Assembly: GCF_020171115.1 (NCBI RefSeq)
Contig: NC_058092.1
Location: forward strand, 82,321,001-82,385,000
Length of the DNA stretch: 64,000 nucleotides
Source of the DNA: Neogale vison
Lineage: Eukaryota; Chordata; Mammalia; Carnivora; Mustelidae
Direction: 5' to 3'
The notes beneath the pieces were generated by a model that worked only from the letters and a program-made list of their open reading frames with translations, was not told the DNA's origin and searched no databases. The translations under genes and the position numbers were made by a program. Each line of letters starts with the position of its first letter. The first letter of the stretch is position 1. This document shows, piece by piece, positions 12,530 through 22,729 of this stretch.

Positions 12530-12590
12530 TTTGGGAGGGAACATAAACCATGTTCTTTGGGATGGGACATGATTTATGTTCCCTCCCAAA
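12530..12590. repeat. Near-perfect hairpin (24-bp arms, 13-nt loop)
   Basis: The arm at 12530-12553 is the reverse complement of 12567-12590 except at 12548/12572. In a minus-strand transcript that pair becomes a G-U wobble, giving an unbroken 24-bp stem. It lies inside the ERVL pol relic. Confidence 0.9.
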
Positions 12591-13225
12591 GGCTTGGTAA
12601 CCTTAGACTTCCCAGGTTTTTCTGTGCAAAGTGACCCTTTTTATTGGCATTGTAATCTTCTGGGCCCAAAGGCTTTGAAAGTGTCAGAGGCAAACAGCGA
12701 TATCATATGAAACTTTGACCAATCCCAACAGATGGATTATAACTAAGACCACTAAGAGTTGGGAAGGAAGCAATGCCCTTAGCTAGCTATAGTTCTTTTG
12801 AAAAAGAGTTCTTGACTAGTTTGTTGGCCTTGGTGTTCCTGAACTTTTATCTATGAAACTCAAGTGATTTATAATCTAATAAATCAGAAGTTATCTGATT
12901 CACTAAACTATCAATTAGATGTGCACTATAGCATTACATTGTAAAAAAGAAATGATATACCCAGCTTGGTGCCCAAACAGATTGGTAAGGCACAAGTTAA
13001 CTTCATTGGCTGGTGGTTCAGAGTTCCAAGAATTTGCTGATACAGTTTCACTGACTATGTTATAACCCACACATGGAATCAGATAGGACTTTCTTATGAT
13101 CAATCAGTGGGTGAAGAAAAATCAAGACCATGGTTTACAGATAGAACTGCTTAGTATGGTCATTTAAGCTAGAGTTGATCATCACTTTAGTATAGTCCAA
13201 CTCAGGGGTAACCCTTGCAAGAATG

Positions 13226-13334
13226 TGTGTAAGGCAACAGGTAGCCTCTGCAATACAAATGTGAAAAAATGAAATAAGAAAAAGTGTGCCATTGTGTAAA
13301 TTAACCTACAAAGCCACTAATTCATATATAAATA
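13226..13334 (+). repeat. 109-bp direct duplication, copy 2, inside ERVL pol
   Basis: It is a copy of 10755-10864. It falls between two recognisable RNase H pieces of the ERVL pol, so it is an insertion into that element. I see no poly(A) or clear target-site duplication. Confidence 0.85.
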
Positions 13335-14899
13335 ATAAAGTAAGTAGAAAAGGTAAATATTTCCTGTGGGCAGAAATCAAGATAGTACATCTGACTATCT
13401 ATTTTGCATGGAAGGAAAGCTAGCCTTAAGTGCAGATCTATATTGATTCATGAGCAGTGGCCAATAGATTATCTAAGTGGTCAGGGACATGGAAAGAATA
13501 AGGCTATATGAGTGATGGCTTATGAGGGAGGTTTATATAGAGCTTCTTAGAAAGAGTACAAAATGTAAATTTTTATTCCACCAGAATAAATCCTCTGTGG
13601 AGAATGCTTTCAATAATCAGGTGTCCTTTCAATAAGCTGTCCTTTCCAGTGGCTATCAGTCAGCCTCTTTATCCAGCCATGTCAGTGCTTGCTCAAATGA
13701 GCCATATCTAGAGTATTTGTGAAGGCCAGGATCCTGACTGCTATTCATGTGTTCAATAACATGAATTTCTCCTCATAAAGCCTGGTCTTGCTACCACCAC
13801 ACCAAGTGGCCAATCTGCCACAAGCAGGTTGATATGACACCCATTCCCTAGGAGACTGGTCTACTTCCTGGTGGCAGTTGATTGCAATAAACATTTCTAT
13901 CATAGAAGAGACAGTGATTGTCCTCACAGACATATTTCAAATACAGAAACTTCTTTACTGTCCACAGTACTTTTGCTAATACTATCCTTCCAAATACCTT
14001 ATCATAGCCATGGCATTCAATGCAATATAACCTTACAATGAGTGACACATTTATAGTAAAAGATGTGTGGCAATGGATTTATGCCCACATAATTCACTGG
14101 CCTTACCATGTCCCCCCACCCTCCCATCCAGAGCAGGTAGCTATACAAAACAGTGTGATGGCCTTTTAGCATGGTTATAGAGTTAGCTAGTAAACACCAT
14201 GAGAGGATAGGGTTCTGGCATAGAACATGAAGTATATTCTTAAACCAGAAGCCAATATTTAGCACTTCTCTCCTATGGCCAGAATTAACAGATCCAGGGA
14301 TCAAATTATACAGGTGAAGATGGTCCTTCTCAATATTATGCCAATAACCTACCAGAGGAGGTTTTTCTTCCCTTCAAATTTGCTTTTGGGAATGTTAGTC
14401 TCCAACAGAGGAATGCTGGTATCCAATAATGAAACTGTGTATCCACTAGGATACAAAGTCATAGTCATCTTAAATTAAAAGCTGAGATTGCCTTCTGAAA
14501 TTTTTGGATCCTTGCACCATGTAACAGATAAAAAGGACATCACTGAATAGTCTGATGACAGATCATGATTACAAGTGGAAATTGGGCTGCTGCTATCCAA
14601 TTGGTACAAACTTACTGGAGGCGGAAAATTCACTGCGGCATTTTAGTATTCTGTGAGCTCAATAATTCTGAACTACAGAAAACTATGATAATCCAATAAA
14701 AATGGGATCACTAAGGACTCAAATCCTACAGGAATAAAGGTTTGGGTCACCTCACCAAATAAAAAACACTATCCACCAACATGGATAACAATGGGAACAA
14801 AAAATGCATTGTGGAAGGCTGCAACCCAACTTAAGCTCCATGATTATCTACAGAAGTAGAGTCGATAGCAGCTATGTTTTGTGTTGTGACATATGTTAT

Positions 14900-15600
14900 A
14901 TTTTATGTTTTTAACTCTTATCTGGAACATATTAAAACTCCTACAAATCCAAGAAACAAATAGATAACCCAATAGAAAAATAGGAAGGAGGGCCAACGAG
15001 GCACTTTTCAAAAGCAGCAATCTAAATGACAAATAATATAAAAAGGAGCTCAACTTTGCTGTGATAAATGCAAATTAAAATCATTAAGTGATACCACCGT
15101 ACTCAAACTAGTATGACTAAAGATTTTTTTTTTTAATGACAATACTAAGTTTTGGCAAGGAGAGGGCAATGGAAAATTCTGCTAACGGGAGTCTCAGCTG
15201 ACTTAATCACACTGAATATTCTTCAGCTTTACTAACAAAAGCTGAGCAGACACAAACCCTATATCCTGGCAGGTCATTCCTATGTATAAATCAATACAAT
15301 TACAGGCTTGTGTGCAATAACACGTGTTCAAGAACAGTAAAAGCAGTGATTTTTCTAATATTCCCCCCAAAAAAAGTCCTTAAATAAACTGTGGTATAGT
15401 CTTTCAATGGAATAGTATACATCAATGAAATGAGCAAAGTACAGGTACAGGGACAAATTTTACAAACATGAAATTGAGCAAGAGAAGCCAGACAAGAATA
15501 TATCCTATATGATTCCATTTGAAATTCTGAAAACATTTAACATTAAACTGTAGCATTCAGAAATACAACTTTAAGGACGTTTTACCCTATGTGGCATGAT
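14900..15600 (+). mobile_element. Old L1 (L1M-like) 3' ORF2 and 3' UTR fragment
   Basis: The order matches L1: 'aaatagataacccaat', a degraded 'caaattaaaatcattaagtg' and 'ataccaccgtactc' block, 'actgtggtatagtctttcaa', 'tggaatagtatacatcaatg', then a 'tcctatatgattccatttg' 3' region. It is highly diverged with many indels, so it is an ancient copy. Confidence 0.75.
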
Positions 15601-15639
15601 AATGATTACCTTTAAAAGATAACAATTTACCTTTAAAAT

Positions 15640-15858
15640 GTAGTTATCACTGGCGCCTGGGTGGTTCAGAGGGTTAAAACCTCTGCCTTTGGCTCAGGTC
15701 ATGATCCCAGCGTTCTGGGATCGAGCCCCGCATCAGCCACTCTGCTCAGTGGGGAGCCTGCTTACCCCCCCCCCGCCTGCCTCTCCGCCTACTTGTGATC
15801 TCTCTCTCCATGTCAAAAAGATAAATAAAATCTTAAAAAAAAAAAAAGTAGTATCACT
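15640..15858 (+). mobile_element. CAN-SINE with target-site duplications
   Basis: The body is 15652-15847, from GGCGCCTGGGTGGTTCAGAG through B box 'gggatcgagcccc' to poly(A). Target-site duplications are 'gtagttatcact' (15640-15651) and 'gtagtatcact' (15848-15858). Confidence 0.95.
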
Positions 15859-16254
15859 ACCAAACTTACAGAAAAAAAAAGTACGATGAGGAAAAATATA
15901 ATCAATTGTATGAAAACAAATTAGGTAATTTACAGGAAAAAGACAAATTTCTAAAAACAAATTACTGAACTGACTCAAAAGGAAACAGAAAATTTTATAT
16001 CTATAACATATAAAGGTTGAATTGTAATTTTAAAACTTCCCACAAAGCCAAGTCCAGAATCAGACAACTTCTGACATTTAAGTATGCGTTAATACCAACC
16101 CTTCACAGGCTTTTCAAAAAAAAAAAAAAAGGAAAAGGCAACATTTTCCAATTCATTCTATGAGCCCAGTTACCCTGATACCCAAAACCAAAGATGTCAC
16201 AAAGAAGGGGAAAAAAAAAACAAAAAACAAAAAAAAAACTAGCACACATACTTT

Positions 16255-16481
16255 TATCCGCCGGAGACCCATCAGCTGCGACCGGATGGATGCTCTATTG
16301 GAGTCCTGAGCGGAAGCGCCTGCTTACGTCAGTGCGTCAGTGCGTGCTCACGCTCACCAGAGGTAAGGCCTCCCAGGCTTCTCGTCCCGCGCCACCTTCT
16401 CACCCCACCCGGTTCTCTGTGAGCCTCCTCACTTTCTCGCCTCAGGTGCTAAGAACCCCAGCACCGTGCACGTTCTGCGTC
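16255..16481 (+). other. GC-rich island from the PAPSS1 5' UTR
   Basis: This is the only clearly GC- and CpG-rich stretch in the window. It includes 'cttacgtcagtgcgtcag', a CRE-like core. Its position just upstream of the degraded PAPSS1 start suggests it is the retrocopied 5' UTR rather than a native promoter. Confidence 0.6.
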
Positions 16482-16887
16482 ATGTGGGCCCCAGGAGCCT
16501 GTGTGAGAAAGTCAAACTGAGCAGTTTCGGAGCTGCAGAGAGCAACTAAGGCGGATCAAGCTCACTAAGGCGGGTCAAGCTCACCATGCCCGCAGGAACA
16601 AGAGAGGTCAGGTAGTACCGGCCAGAGGGGGCTTTCGTGGTTATACAGCTTGACTGACAGGCTTATGTGGATCAGGGAAGACCACGGTGAATGGGGCTTA
16701 GGAGGAGTATTTGGTCGGCCATAGTATTCCACGCTATACTTGGATATAAACAGGGGTAACAGTCACTGAGGTCTCCATAAAAATCTTGGCTTTAGTCTTA
16801 AAGACAGAGAAGAGAATACTCCGTGCGTTCCACAAGTTGATAATTGGTTGCAGATACTGGCTTAGCGTGAGTCACAAGTTTTCTATA

Positions 16888-17121
16888 ACTTATACTCTAG
16901 GGGTGCCTGGGTGGCTCAGTGGGTTAAAGCCTCTGATTTCGGCTCAGGTCATGATCTCAGGGTCCTGGGATCGAGCCCCACGTGGGGCTCTCTGCTCAGC
17001 TGGGAGCCTGCTTCCTCCTCTCTCTCTGCCTGCCCCTCTGCTTACTTGTTTTCTCAGTCTGTTAAATAAATAAATAAAATCTTTAAAAAAAAAAAACAAA
17101 AAAAACACACCTATTCTCAAG
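16888..17121 (+). mobile_element. CAN-SINE inside the PAPSS1 pseudogene
   Basis: The body is 16901-17105, with an intact head, B box 'gggatcgagcccc', CT-rich body, AAAT repeats and poly(A). The flanks 'acttatactctag' and 'cacctattctcaag' are decayed target-site duplications of PAPSS1 coding sequence, so it inserted after the pseudogene formed. Confidence 0.95.
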
Positions 17122-17159
17122 AGAGCAACAATGCAAGGTAAATTCCTAAAGATTTACCT

Positions 17160-17245
17160 TTTTTTAAACTTTTTATTTAAATTCTAGTTAGTTTACATGT
17201 ACAATATTGGTTTCAGGAGTAGAATTTCGTGGTTTACGTTTTGTT
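17160..17245 (-). mobile_element. Short antisense L1 3' end inside the PAPSS1 pseudogene
   Basis: 'tttttatttaaattctagtt', 'agtttacatgtacaatattg' and 'gtttcaggagtagaattt' match the reversed 3' end of carnivore L1s. PAPSS1-like sequence resumes at about 17270, so this is an insertion. Confidence 0.65.
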
Positions 17246-17381
17246 TTTGTTTTTGTTTTTTTGAAGTATTCATTCATGCTCCTCTGCATGTTTGTTATGC
17301 AGAGATGTCAAAGGGCGCAACAAAAAAAGCACAGGGCAGGGGAAATTAAAGGTTTCACTGGAATTGATTCTGAATAAAAGA

Positions 17382-17430
17382 AAGAAAGGAAGGAATGAAG
17401 GAGGAAGGAAGAAAAGAAAGAAAGAAACAG
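17382..17430. repeat. GA-rich simple repeat
   Basis: A purine-only (GAAA/GGAA)n stretch lies within the pseudogene at the position of the inter-domain linker. It probably expanded after insertion. Confidence 0.8.
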
Positions 17431-18860
17431 AGGCCCCTTAATTGTTGCTGAAAACAGACTCCTGTGATGTAAATGACTGTGTCCAACAAGTTATGGAACT
17501 TCTACAGGAATGGGATAATGTACCTGTAGATGCCACTTATTAAGCAAAAGAACTGTAGGTGCTAGAAAAGAAACCTTAAACTGGCAAAAACAGATGCAGA
17601 AATTTTACCAATATTGAAAATTAATAAAACGGAAATACAGTGGGTGCAAGTTTTAGCAGAAGACTGGGAAACCCCACTGAATGGCTTTATGAGAGGGGGG
17701 TGGTCCTTGTAATGGGGGTCCTTGCAGTGCCTTCATTTTCTTTGTCTTATGGATGGAGGTATCATTAACTGGGCATTGCCTATGGTTCTGACAACTAGTC
17801 AGGAAGGTAAGAGGCTGGATGACTGATCTGCATTTGTTCTGATGTAGGAGGGCCACTGTATAGCTATTCTTCACAAGCTAAAGTTTGTTGAGCACAGAAA
17901 AGAGGGTTGTGGTGCCAGACAGTGGGAACAACATGCAAGAACTACCCTTACATTAAGATGGTTATGGAACAGGGAGATTGGCTGACTAGAGATCTTTAAG
18001 CCTTGAACTGAATTTATTGGGATGATGGTTTTGATGAGCATCGTTTTACTCCTATTGAGCTACAGCTAATACTAGAAAATATGAATGCTGAGGCTGTCAT
18101 TGTATTTCAATTATGCAACCCAGTGCATGCTAGGTTGGGTGTAACTTTATGTTCTAGACAGGCTCTATTAATGCAGGATACCTATAAGCAACTTCTGGAG
18201 GGTGGCTATAGACATCCTGTCCTTCTTCTTCCCCCTCTTGGTTCCTAGACAAAGAACAGTGGTGTTACTTTGATGTGGTGTGTGAGCGGGATTCTTCAGC
18301 ACTAGAGGAAGGAGTTCTATATCCTAACACAATAGTAGTGGCCATCTTCCCACCTCCTACTATGTATATAGGACCAACTGGAGTCCAGTGGTATTAGAGA
18401 CCATGGATGACTGCAGGAGACAATGTTAACATTGTTGGACAAGAGCCTACTGGCATGCCTTATTCAGAAACAGGGACGGATCTTTATGAGCCAACTTATG
18501 GCACCAAAGTGCTAACAGTGGCCTCTGACCTAATCATCTTGAAAACAGTACCCTTCTGAGTTGCAGGTTATAAGAAAAAGAAGTTTACAGACTACTATGA
18601 CCCTGAACACCAATAAGACTTTGAATTTATTTCAGGAACTTGAATGTGCAAACTTGCCGGAGAAGGCCAGAAACCTCCTGAAGGTTTCATGGCTCCCAAG
18701 ACCTGGACCGTGATGAAGTAATACTACAAATCCTTAGAGAAAACTTAAGCTGTTAACCCAGTCAAATCACCTTTGACACTTCACTGAATAACAAGAGGGG
18801 ACCACAAGTATCTTCAACACTCCTTATAGGTAACATTTCTATAATAAAATTTTAAAATCC

Positions 18861-19056
18861 TATCTTTTTATATTATGCTTCTACCTCGTGATTTTTTTCA
18901 AGCTATTATATTAGTTATAACCAATTATAAATATATTGAATCTCACTTTTCATCCCCTGTAAACAGAAAGAAAAGTCCACTAAACAGTAAATTTGGCTAG
19001 AACTTTGTTCATTGAATTTTATAAGACACCTCTAACAATTAGATATTTTTCTACAT
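18861..19056. other. Unrecognised AT-rich spacer
   Basis: There is no repeat or coding signal between the pseudogene and the SINE pair. Confidence 0.4.
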
Positions 19057-19285
19057 TAAAAATATAATTTTGGGGCGCCTGGGTGGCTCAGTGGGTTAAG
19101 CCGCTGCCTTCGGCTCAGGTCATGATCTCAGGGTCCTGGGATCGAGTCCCGCATCGGGCTCTCTGCTCAGCAGGGAGCCTGCTTCCTCCTCTCTCTGCCT
19201 GCCGCCTCTCTGCCTACTTGTAATCTCTCTCTGTCAAATAAATAAATAAATAAAATCTTTAAAAAAAAAAAAAAAATATAATTTT
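19057..19285 (+). mobile_element. CAN-SINE, first of a tandem pair
   Basis: The body is 19072-19271, starting GGGGCGCCTGGGTGGCTCAG, with B box 'gggatcgagtcccgc'. It is flanked by 'aaaaatataatttt' (within 19057-19071 and at 19272-19285). It is among the least diverged copies in the window. Confidence 0.97.
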
Positions 19286-19495
19286 GGGGCGCCTGGGTGG
19301 CTCAGTGGGTTAAGCTGCTACCTTCGGCTCAGGTCATGATCCTGGGGTCCTGGGATCGAGCCCCACATTGGGCTCTCTGCTCAGCCGGGAGCCTGCTTCC
19401 TTCTCTCTGCCTGCCTCTCTGCCTGCTTGTGATCTCTCTCTGTCAAATAAATAAATAAAATCTTTAAAAAAAAAAAAAAAAAAAAATATAATTTT
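19272..19495 (+). mobile_element. CAN-SINE, second of a tandem pair
   Basis: The body is 19286-19481. It uses the same target sequence 'aaaaatataatttt' as the previous copy, which recurs at 19482-19495. It differs from the first copy at many positions, so it is an independent insertion rather than a tandem duplication. Confidence 0.96.
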
Positions 19496-19664
19496 TTTCT
19501 TCCTTCTTTCTGATCAACTATTGATCTTCAGCTGTTATAATCTAAAGTATTCATATGATCTGAGGTAAGCCCCAAATGAAATTTTTTATTCAATAAAATT
19601 AAACTTTTTGGCTTCTTAAAAAAGAAAAGACAGAAGGGAGGGAAGGAAGAAGGAAGAAAACAAA

Positions 19665-19850
19665 GATCAATATCCCCCATGAATATAGATGCAAATCCTC
19701 CACAAAATACTAGCAAACTAAATATAGCAATAAATGAGAAGAATTATATACCATAACCAAGTAGAATGTATCCTAAGAATGAAAAGCTGTTTTAGCATCA
19801 AAATCAATTAATGTAATACATCACATTAATATCATAAAGACTGAGACTTG
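19665..19850 (+). mobile_element. Old L1 ORF2 fragment
   Basis: 'gaatatagatgcaaatcctc', 'aaaatactagcaaactaaat' and a later 'ttaatgtaatacatcacatt' follow the L1 ORF2 reverse transcriptase region in order, with a large decay gap between them. Confidence 0.65.
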
Positions 19851-20039
19851 AGGTCCCATTAAGTTGAAAAGGTTTTCCTTTTCCTATTTGATTCCATCTC
19901 CACAAATCTTTCCAATAATTCCCATTCTCTAATTTGTATCTTTCTGTTCCTTGAAACCAAAGAATCTTTGAATAAGAATCAAGGTATTTGTCCCTCTTTA
20001 GTCACTCAAACTCAAAATATCCCTGTGATAGAAATGTTT

Positions 20040-20700
20040 CAGTAACAAGTGACAAAAAATGAAATAAAATACAAAGCTCTAAATGCAAAGTAACTTAAAC
20101 AATAAAGGGAATATTGACTTACATAATAGCAAAGTCCAAATGAGGCTTGGGCCTCAGATGAGATCTCCAAGGACCTTCTTATATTCTCTCTATTCTGCTC
20201 CTCTGTTTGCTATTTCCCCATCCTGCCCCAGTAGCCCTCTGGGAGCTCCAGGTTCTTCTGGGAATTTCAGCAAAATGTTTGCAGCAATTCCAGACGTCAT
20301 ATCCTCATAGGAAAACACTCAGGTGGGACGTCTGGGTGGCTCAGTTGGTTGGACGACTGCCTTTGGCTCAGGTCATGATCCTGAACTCCCGGGATCGAGT
20401 CCCGCATCGGGCTCCCAACTCCACAGGGAGTCTGCTTGTCTCTCTGACCTTCTCCTCGCTCATGTTCTTTCTCACTCTCTCTCTCTCAAATAAATAAATA
20501 AATAAAAATCTTTTTAAAAAAAAAAAAAGGAAAACACTCAGGAAAGTTAGAGTCTCTTACAGTAGCTGCTGTACATGCCCTGGCAATCAGTTCCTTTCAC
20601 TGATAATTGGAACTCATGTCCTTCCCTGATCCAGTCACTGTGACAAGGTTATAGTACTCTCTCTGATTGGATTTTAGATAGGAAAGATCCACCACAAAGC
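20040..20700 (+). repeat. Possible ancient interspersed repeat, split by a SINE
   Basis: Sequence on both sides of the SINE (for example 'ttctgggaatttcagcaaaa' and 'gatccagtcactgtgacaag') resembles a known type of old mammalian repeat ending in 'CCAATCACTGTGGCCAGG'. I cannot name the family. Confidence 0.35.
20310..20542 (+). mobile_element. CAN-SINE with perfect 14-bp target-site duplications
   Basis: The body is about 20325-20528. It belongs to the GGACGACTG subfamily. The duplications 'ggaaaacactcagg' at 20310-20323 and 20529-20542 are identical, which supports a recent insertion. Confidence 0.97.
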
Positions 20701-21111
20701 AGGGCTTGCATTCATTCTCCCCAAACTGCAAGGCTGAGAAAATGGAGGGAGCAAATTTCTTTCCCAAGTATAAAAATATTTTTGGTTGCATCAAACAAAC
20801 AAACAAAAAACCCAAGTTGGAGAGAGATAAAATAGAAGCCAGAAAGACAATAAAAAATACTCTTCAAAATGGTATCAGAATCTTTCTTTGCAGACCAGAA
20901 ATTTCAAAAATTATTTCCAATTACTTTTCACCTTTGAATCAATAAAAAAGTTATTATCAGAATAAAGTCTTCCAGGCTAAAACAAAAAAGAAAGAAAAAT
21001 AGTATTTTATATTTTCCTATATTGCATGATGGAGCAAAGGCTTGAAATTGTAGTGATGAATGTTACCATGCAAAGTCAGTGCACTGAATATATCGTCTAT
21101 TCCCATCTTTC

Positions 21112-21492
21112 TTTTTTTTTTTTATTTATTTTCCCAATTTATTTATTTTCAGAAAAACAGTATTCATTATTTTTTCACCACACCCAGTGCTCCATGCAAG
21201 CTGTGCCCTCTATAATACCCACCACCTGGTACCCCAACCTCCCACCCCCCCCGCCACTTCAAACCCCTCAGACTGTTTTTCAGAGTCCACAGTCTCTCAT
21301 GGTTCACCTCCCCTTCCAATTTACCCAAATTCCCTACTCCTCTCTAACGCCCCTTCTCCTCCATGCTATTGGTTATGCTCCACAAATGAGTGAAACCATA
21401 TGATAATTGACTCTCTCTGCTTGACTGATTGCACTCAGCATAATCTCTTCCAGTCCCGTCCATGTTGCTACAAAAGTTGGATATTCGTCCAT
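21112..21492 (-). mobile_element. 5'-truncated L1 3' end (antisense)
   Basis: It starts with an antisense tail of T and ATTT units, then a C-rich block (reversed 3' UTR) and reversed ORF2 C-terminal sequence ending near 'ggatattcgtcc'. It is close in sequence to the end of the L1 at 1-2034 and of the same 3' UTR type. Clear target-site duplications are not visible. Confidence 0.93.
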
Positions 21493-22729
21493 TCAAATTC
21501 CTTGCATATATAGTAAGGGTCACTCAGAAGCACCTACGGTAATCAAAAAAGAAAAACTCGTGTTGCATGCTGCAAACAGCCTCTATTCCTGGATGAATAA
21601 ATAAAACTTAAAGTTGCTTCCCTTCCTTTATATAGCCAATATCCTGCAGGTATTTTAAGGAAATAGTGTTCCTAAGACAGCTACAGAAAAATATTAATGA
21701 AAATATGGTGATGCATTTTATTAGTCTATGAAAAGATAGTTTTTGCATTTTCAAATTAGTAGAATATTTAAAGCTACCTCCAAATAAGTACATTAATGAA
21801 ATTGCTTTGTTACTTAAAAGGGAAAAGGAATACAATTATGAATTACACCCTTATCTTCATTTTCTCTCTTCAAATACACAAAGTATTTATACTTGCCTCC
21901 AGTATGCAATCAAATGAACAGAAAATCCCATGTTTGTAAAACCACAGACTATATAAAAATAGGTTTGACTTTTCAATCATATTACAGTCAAATTTGTCAT
22001 TAACAATTACATTAAAATATACAATCATGACATTTTTGTTGGCTAAAGTATGATATGAAAAACATTATATGCCAGTCTTCAATCTTGTATTTATATATGA
22101 GGTCCTAAATCAGGAGGATTAAGAGTAATATACATTGCTATAAATATTCTATAATATTTTCTTTCAAATCTAGAATTGATGTAAGTATATTTTAATTCAT
22201 CATTTATATGAGTTTTTCAATGAGTTTTATTTTTAAAAATAGGCTCATTTAAAACACAAATTTTATTACTCTTTTAAAAGGTAAAACTAAACGCTATAAT
22301 CCTCCTCCCCCTATTAGTTGAATGCACATTTCAAACTCATTTTCCCCATGCTTTAGAGGAAAAAAATATAATACCTGAGGTTTGAAGAATTCTGCCTATT
22401 TAAATTCAGTTTTAAAATTACTTGGCTTGAGCTATGAAATGTTATTGATTCTTTGAACAATAGTATTTTACTCAAGGGAAGAATAAATGTGATCCACCAA
22501 GGCTCTGCATACAGAACATAGAAAAACCAGTTCAGGAAAAAACTGATAACGAAATTATTACATTAATAAAAATTATTAGGCAATCCTAATTTTTGAGTTC
22601 ATATTACCAAGTAAACAAATAATTGACTAAAATTTACACCTTTCCTTACTCTGAAGTTGTAAATCTAGTCTCATAATTTCCTCCAAAACATTTTAAGTTA
22701 TTGCTATCACAATTAGATCTTTAATCCAC
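21493..22729. other. No gene or repeat recognised
   Basis: AT-rich sequence of about 1.2 kb without coding or repeat landmarks that I can identify. Confidence 0.4.

Larger units (their letters stand above)
11850..14860 (+). mobile_element. Degraded ERVL-type (class III) endogenous retrovirus pol
   Basis: Stops and frameshifts are everywhere, but translated pieces keep the order of a retroviral pol. Reverse transcriptase is recognisable from about 11945, with a polymerase active-site box at 12286-12297 that reads Tyr-Ile-Tyr-Asp, so the first catalytic aspartate is lost. An RNase H start (Phe-Thr-Asp) lies near 13118-13140, and a further RNase H part at 13380-13500. Integrase-like pieces span about 13640-14140, including an Ile-His-Trp-x-Tyr-His-Val-Pro stretch near 14085-14120. 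Downstream, 14380-14640 resembles a dUTPase domain, and pol with dUTPase after integrase is the hallmark of ERVL. No gag, env or LTR is assignable here. A 109-bp foreign segment interrupts RNase H. This is an inactive fossil. Confidence 0.75.
16255..18860 (+). pseudogene. PAPSS1: Processed pseudogene of PAPSS1 (PAPS synthase 1)
   Basis: PAPSS1 makes the sulfate donor PAPS with an N-terminal APS kinase and a C-terminal ATP sulfurylase. This copy has no introns. It has a GC-rich 5' UTR (16255-16481), a degraded start at 16482, kinase-domain pieces to about 17330, sulfurylase from about 17420, and the C-terminal end with a stop at 18746-18748. The translated piece TDSCDVNDCVQQV (17455-17493) fits PAPSS1 rather than PAPSS2. 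The sulfurylase HNGH motif is destroyed near 18120-18135. There are many stops and frameshifts. A SINE (16901-17105) and an antisense L1 scrap (about 17160-17245) split it. AATAAA at 18842 may be its polyadenylation signal; a poly(A) tail is not clear. It cannot make a functional enzyme. Confidence 0.9.

Noticed and set aside
16255..16481. Native CpG-island promoter
   Set aside because: It directly precedes intronless PAPSS1 coding sequence, so retrocopied 5' UTR is the simpler explanation.
16194..16520. 108-codon plus-strand frame as a novel protein
   Set aside because: It covers the A-rich flank and GC-rich 5' UTR of the PAPSS1 retrocopy and does not continue in the PAPSS1 frame.
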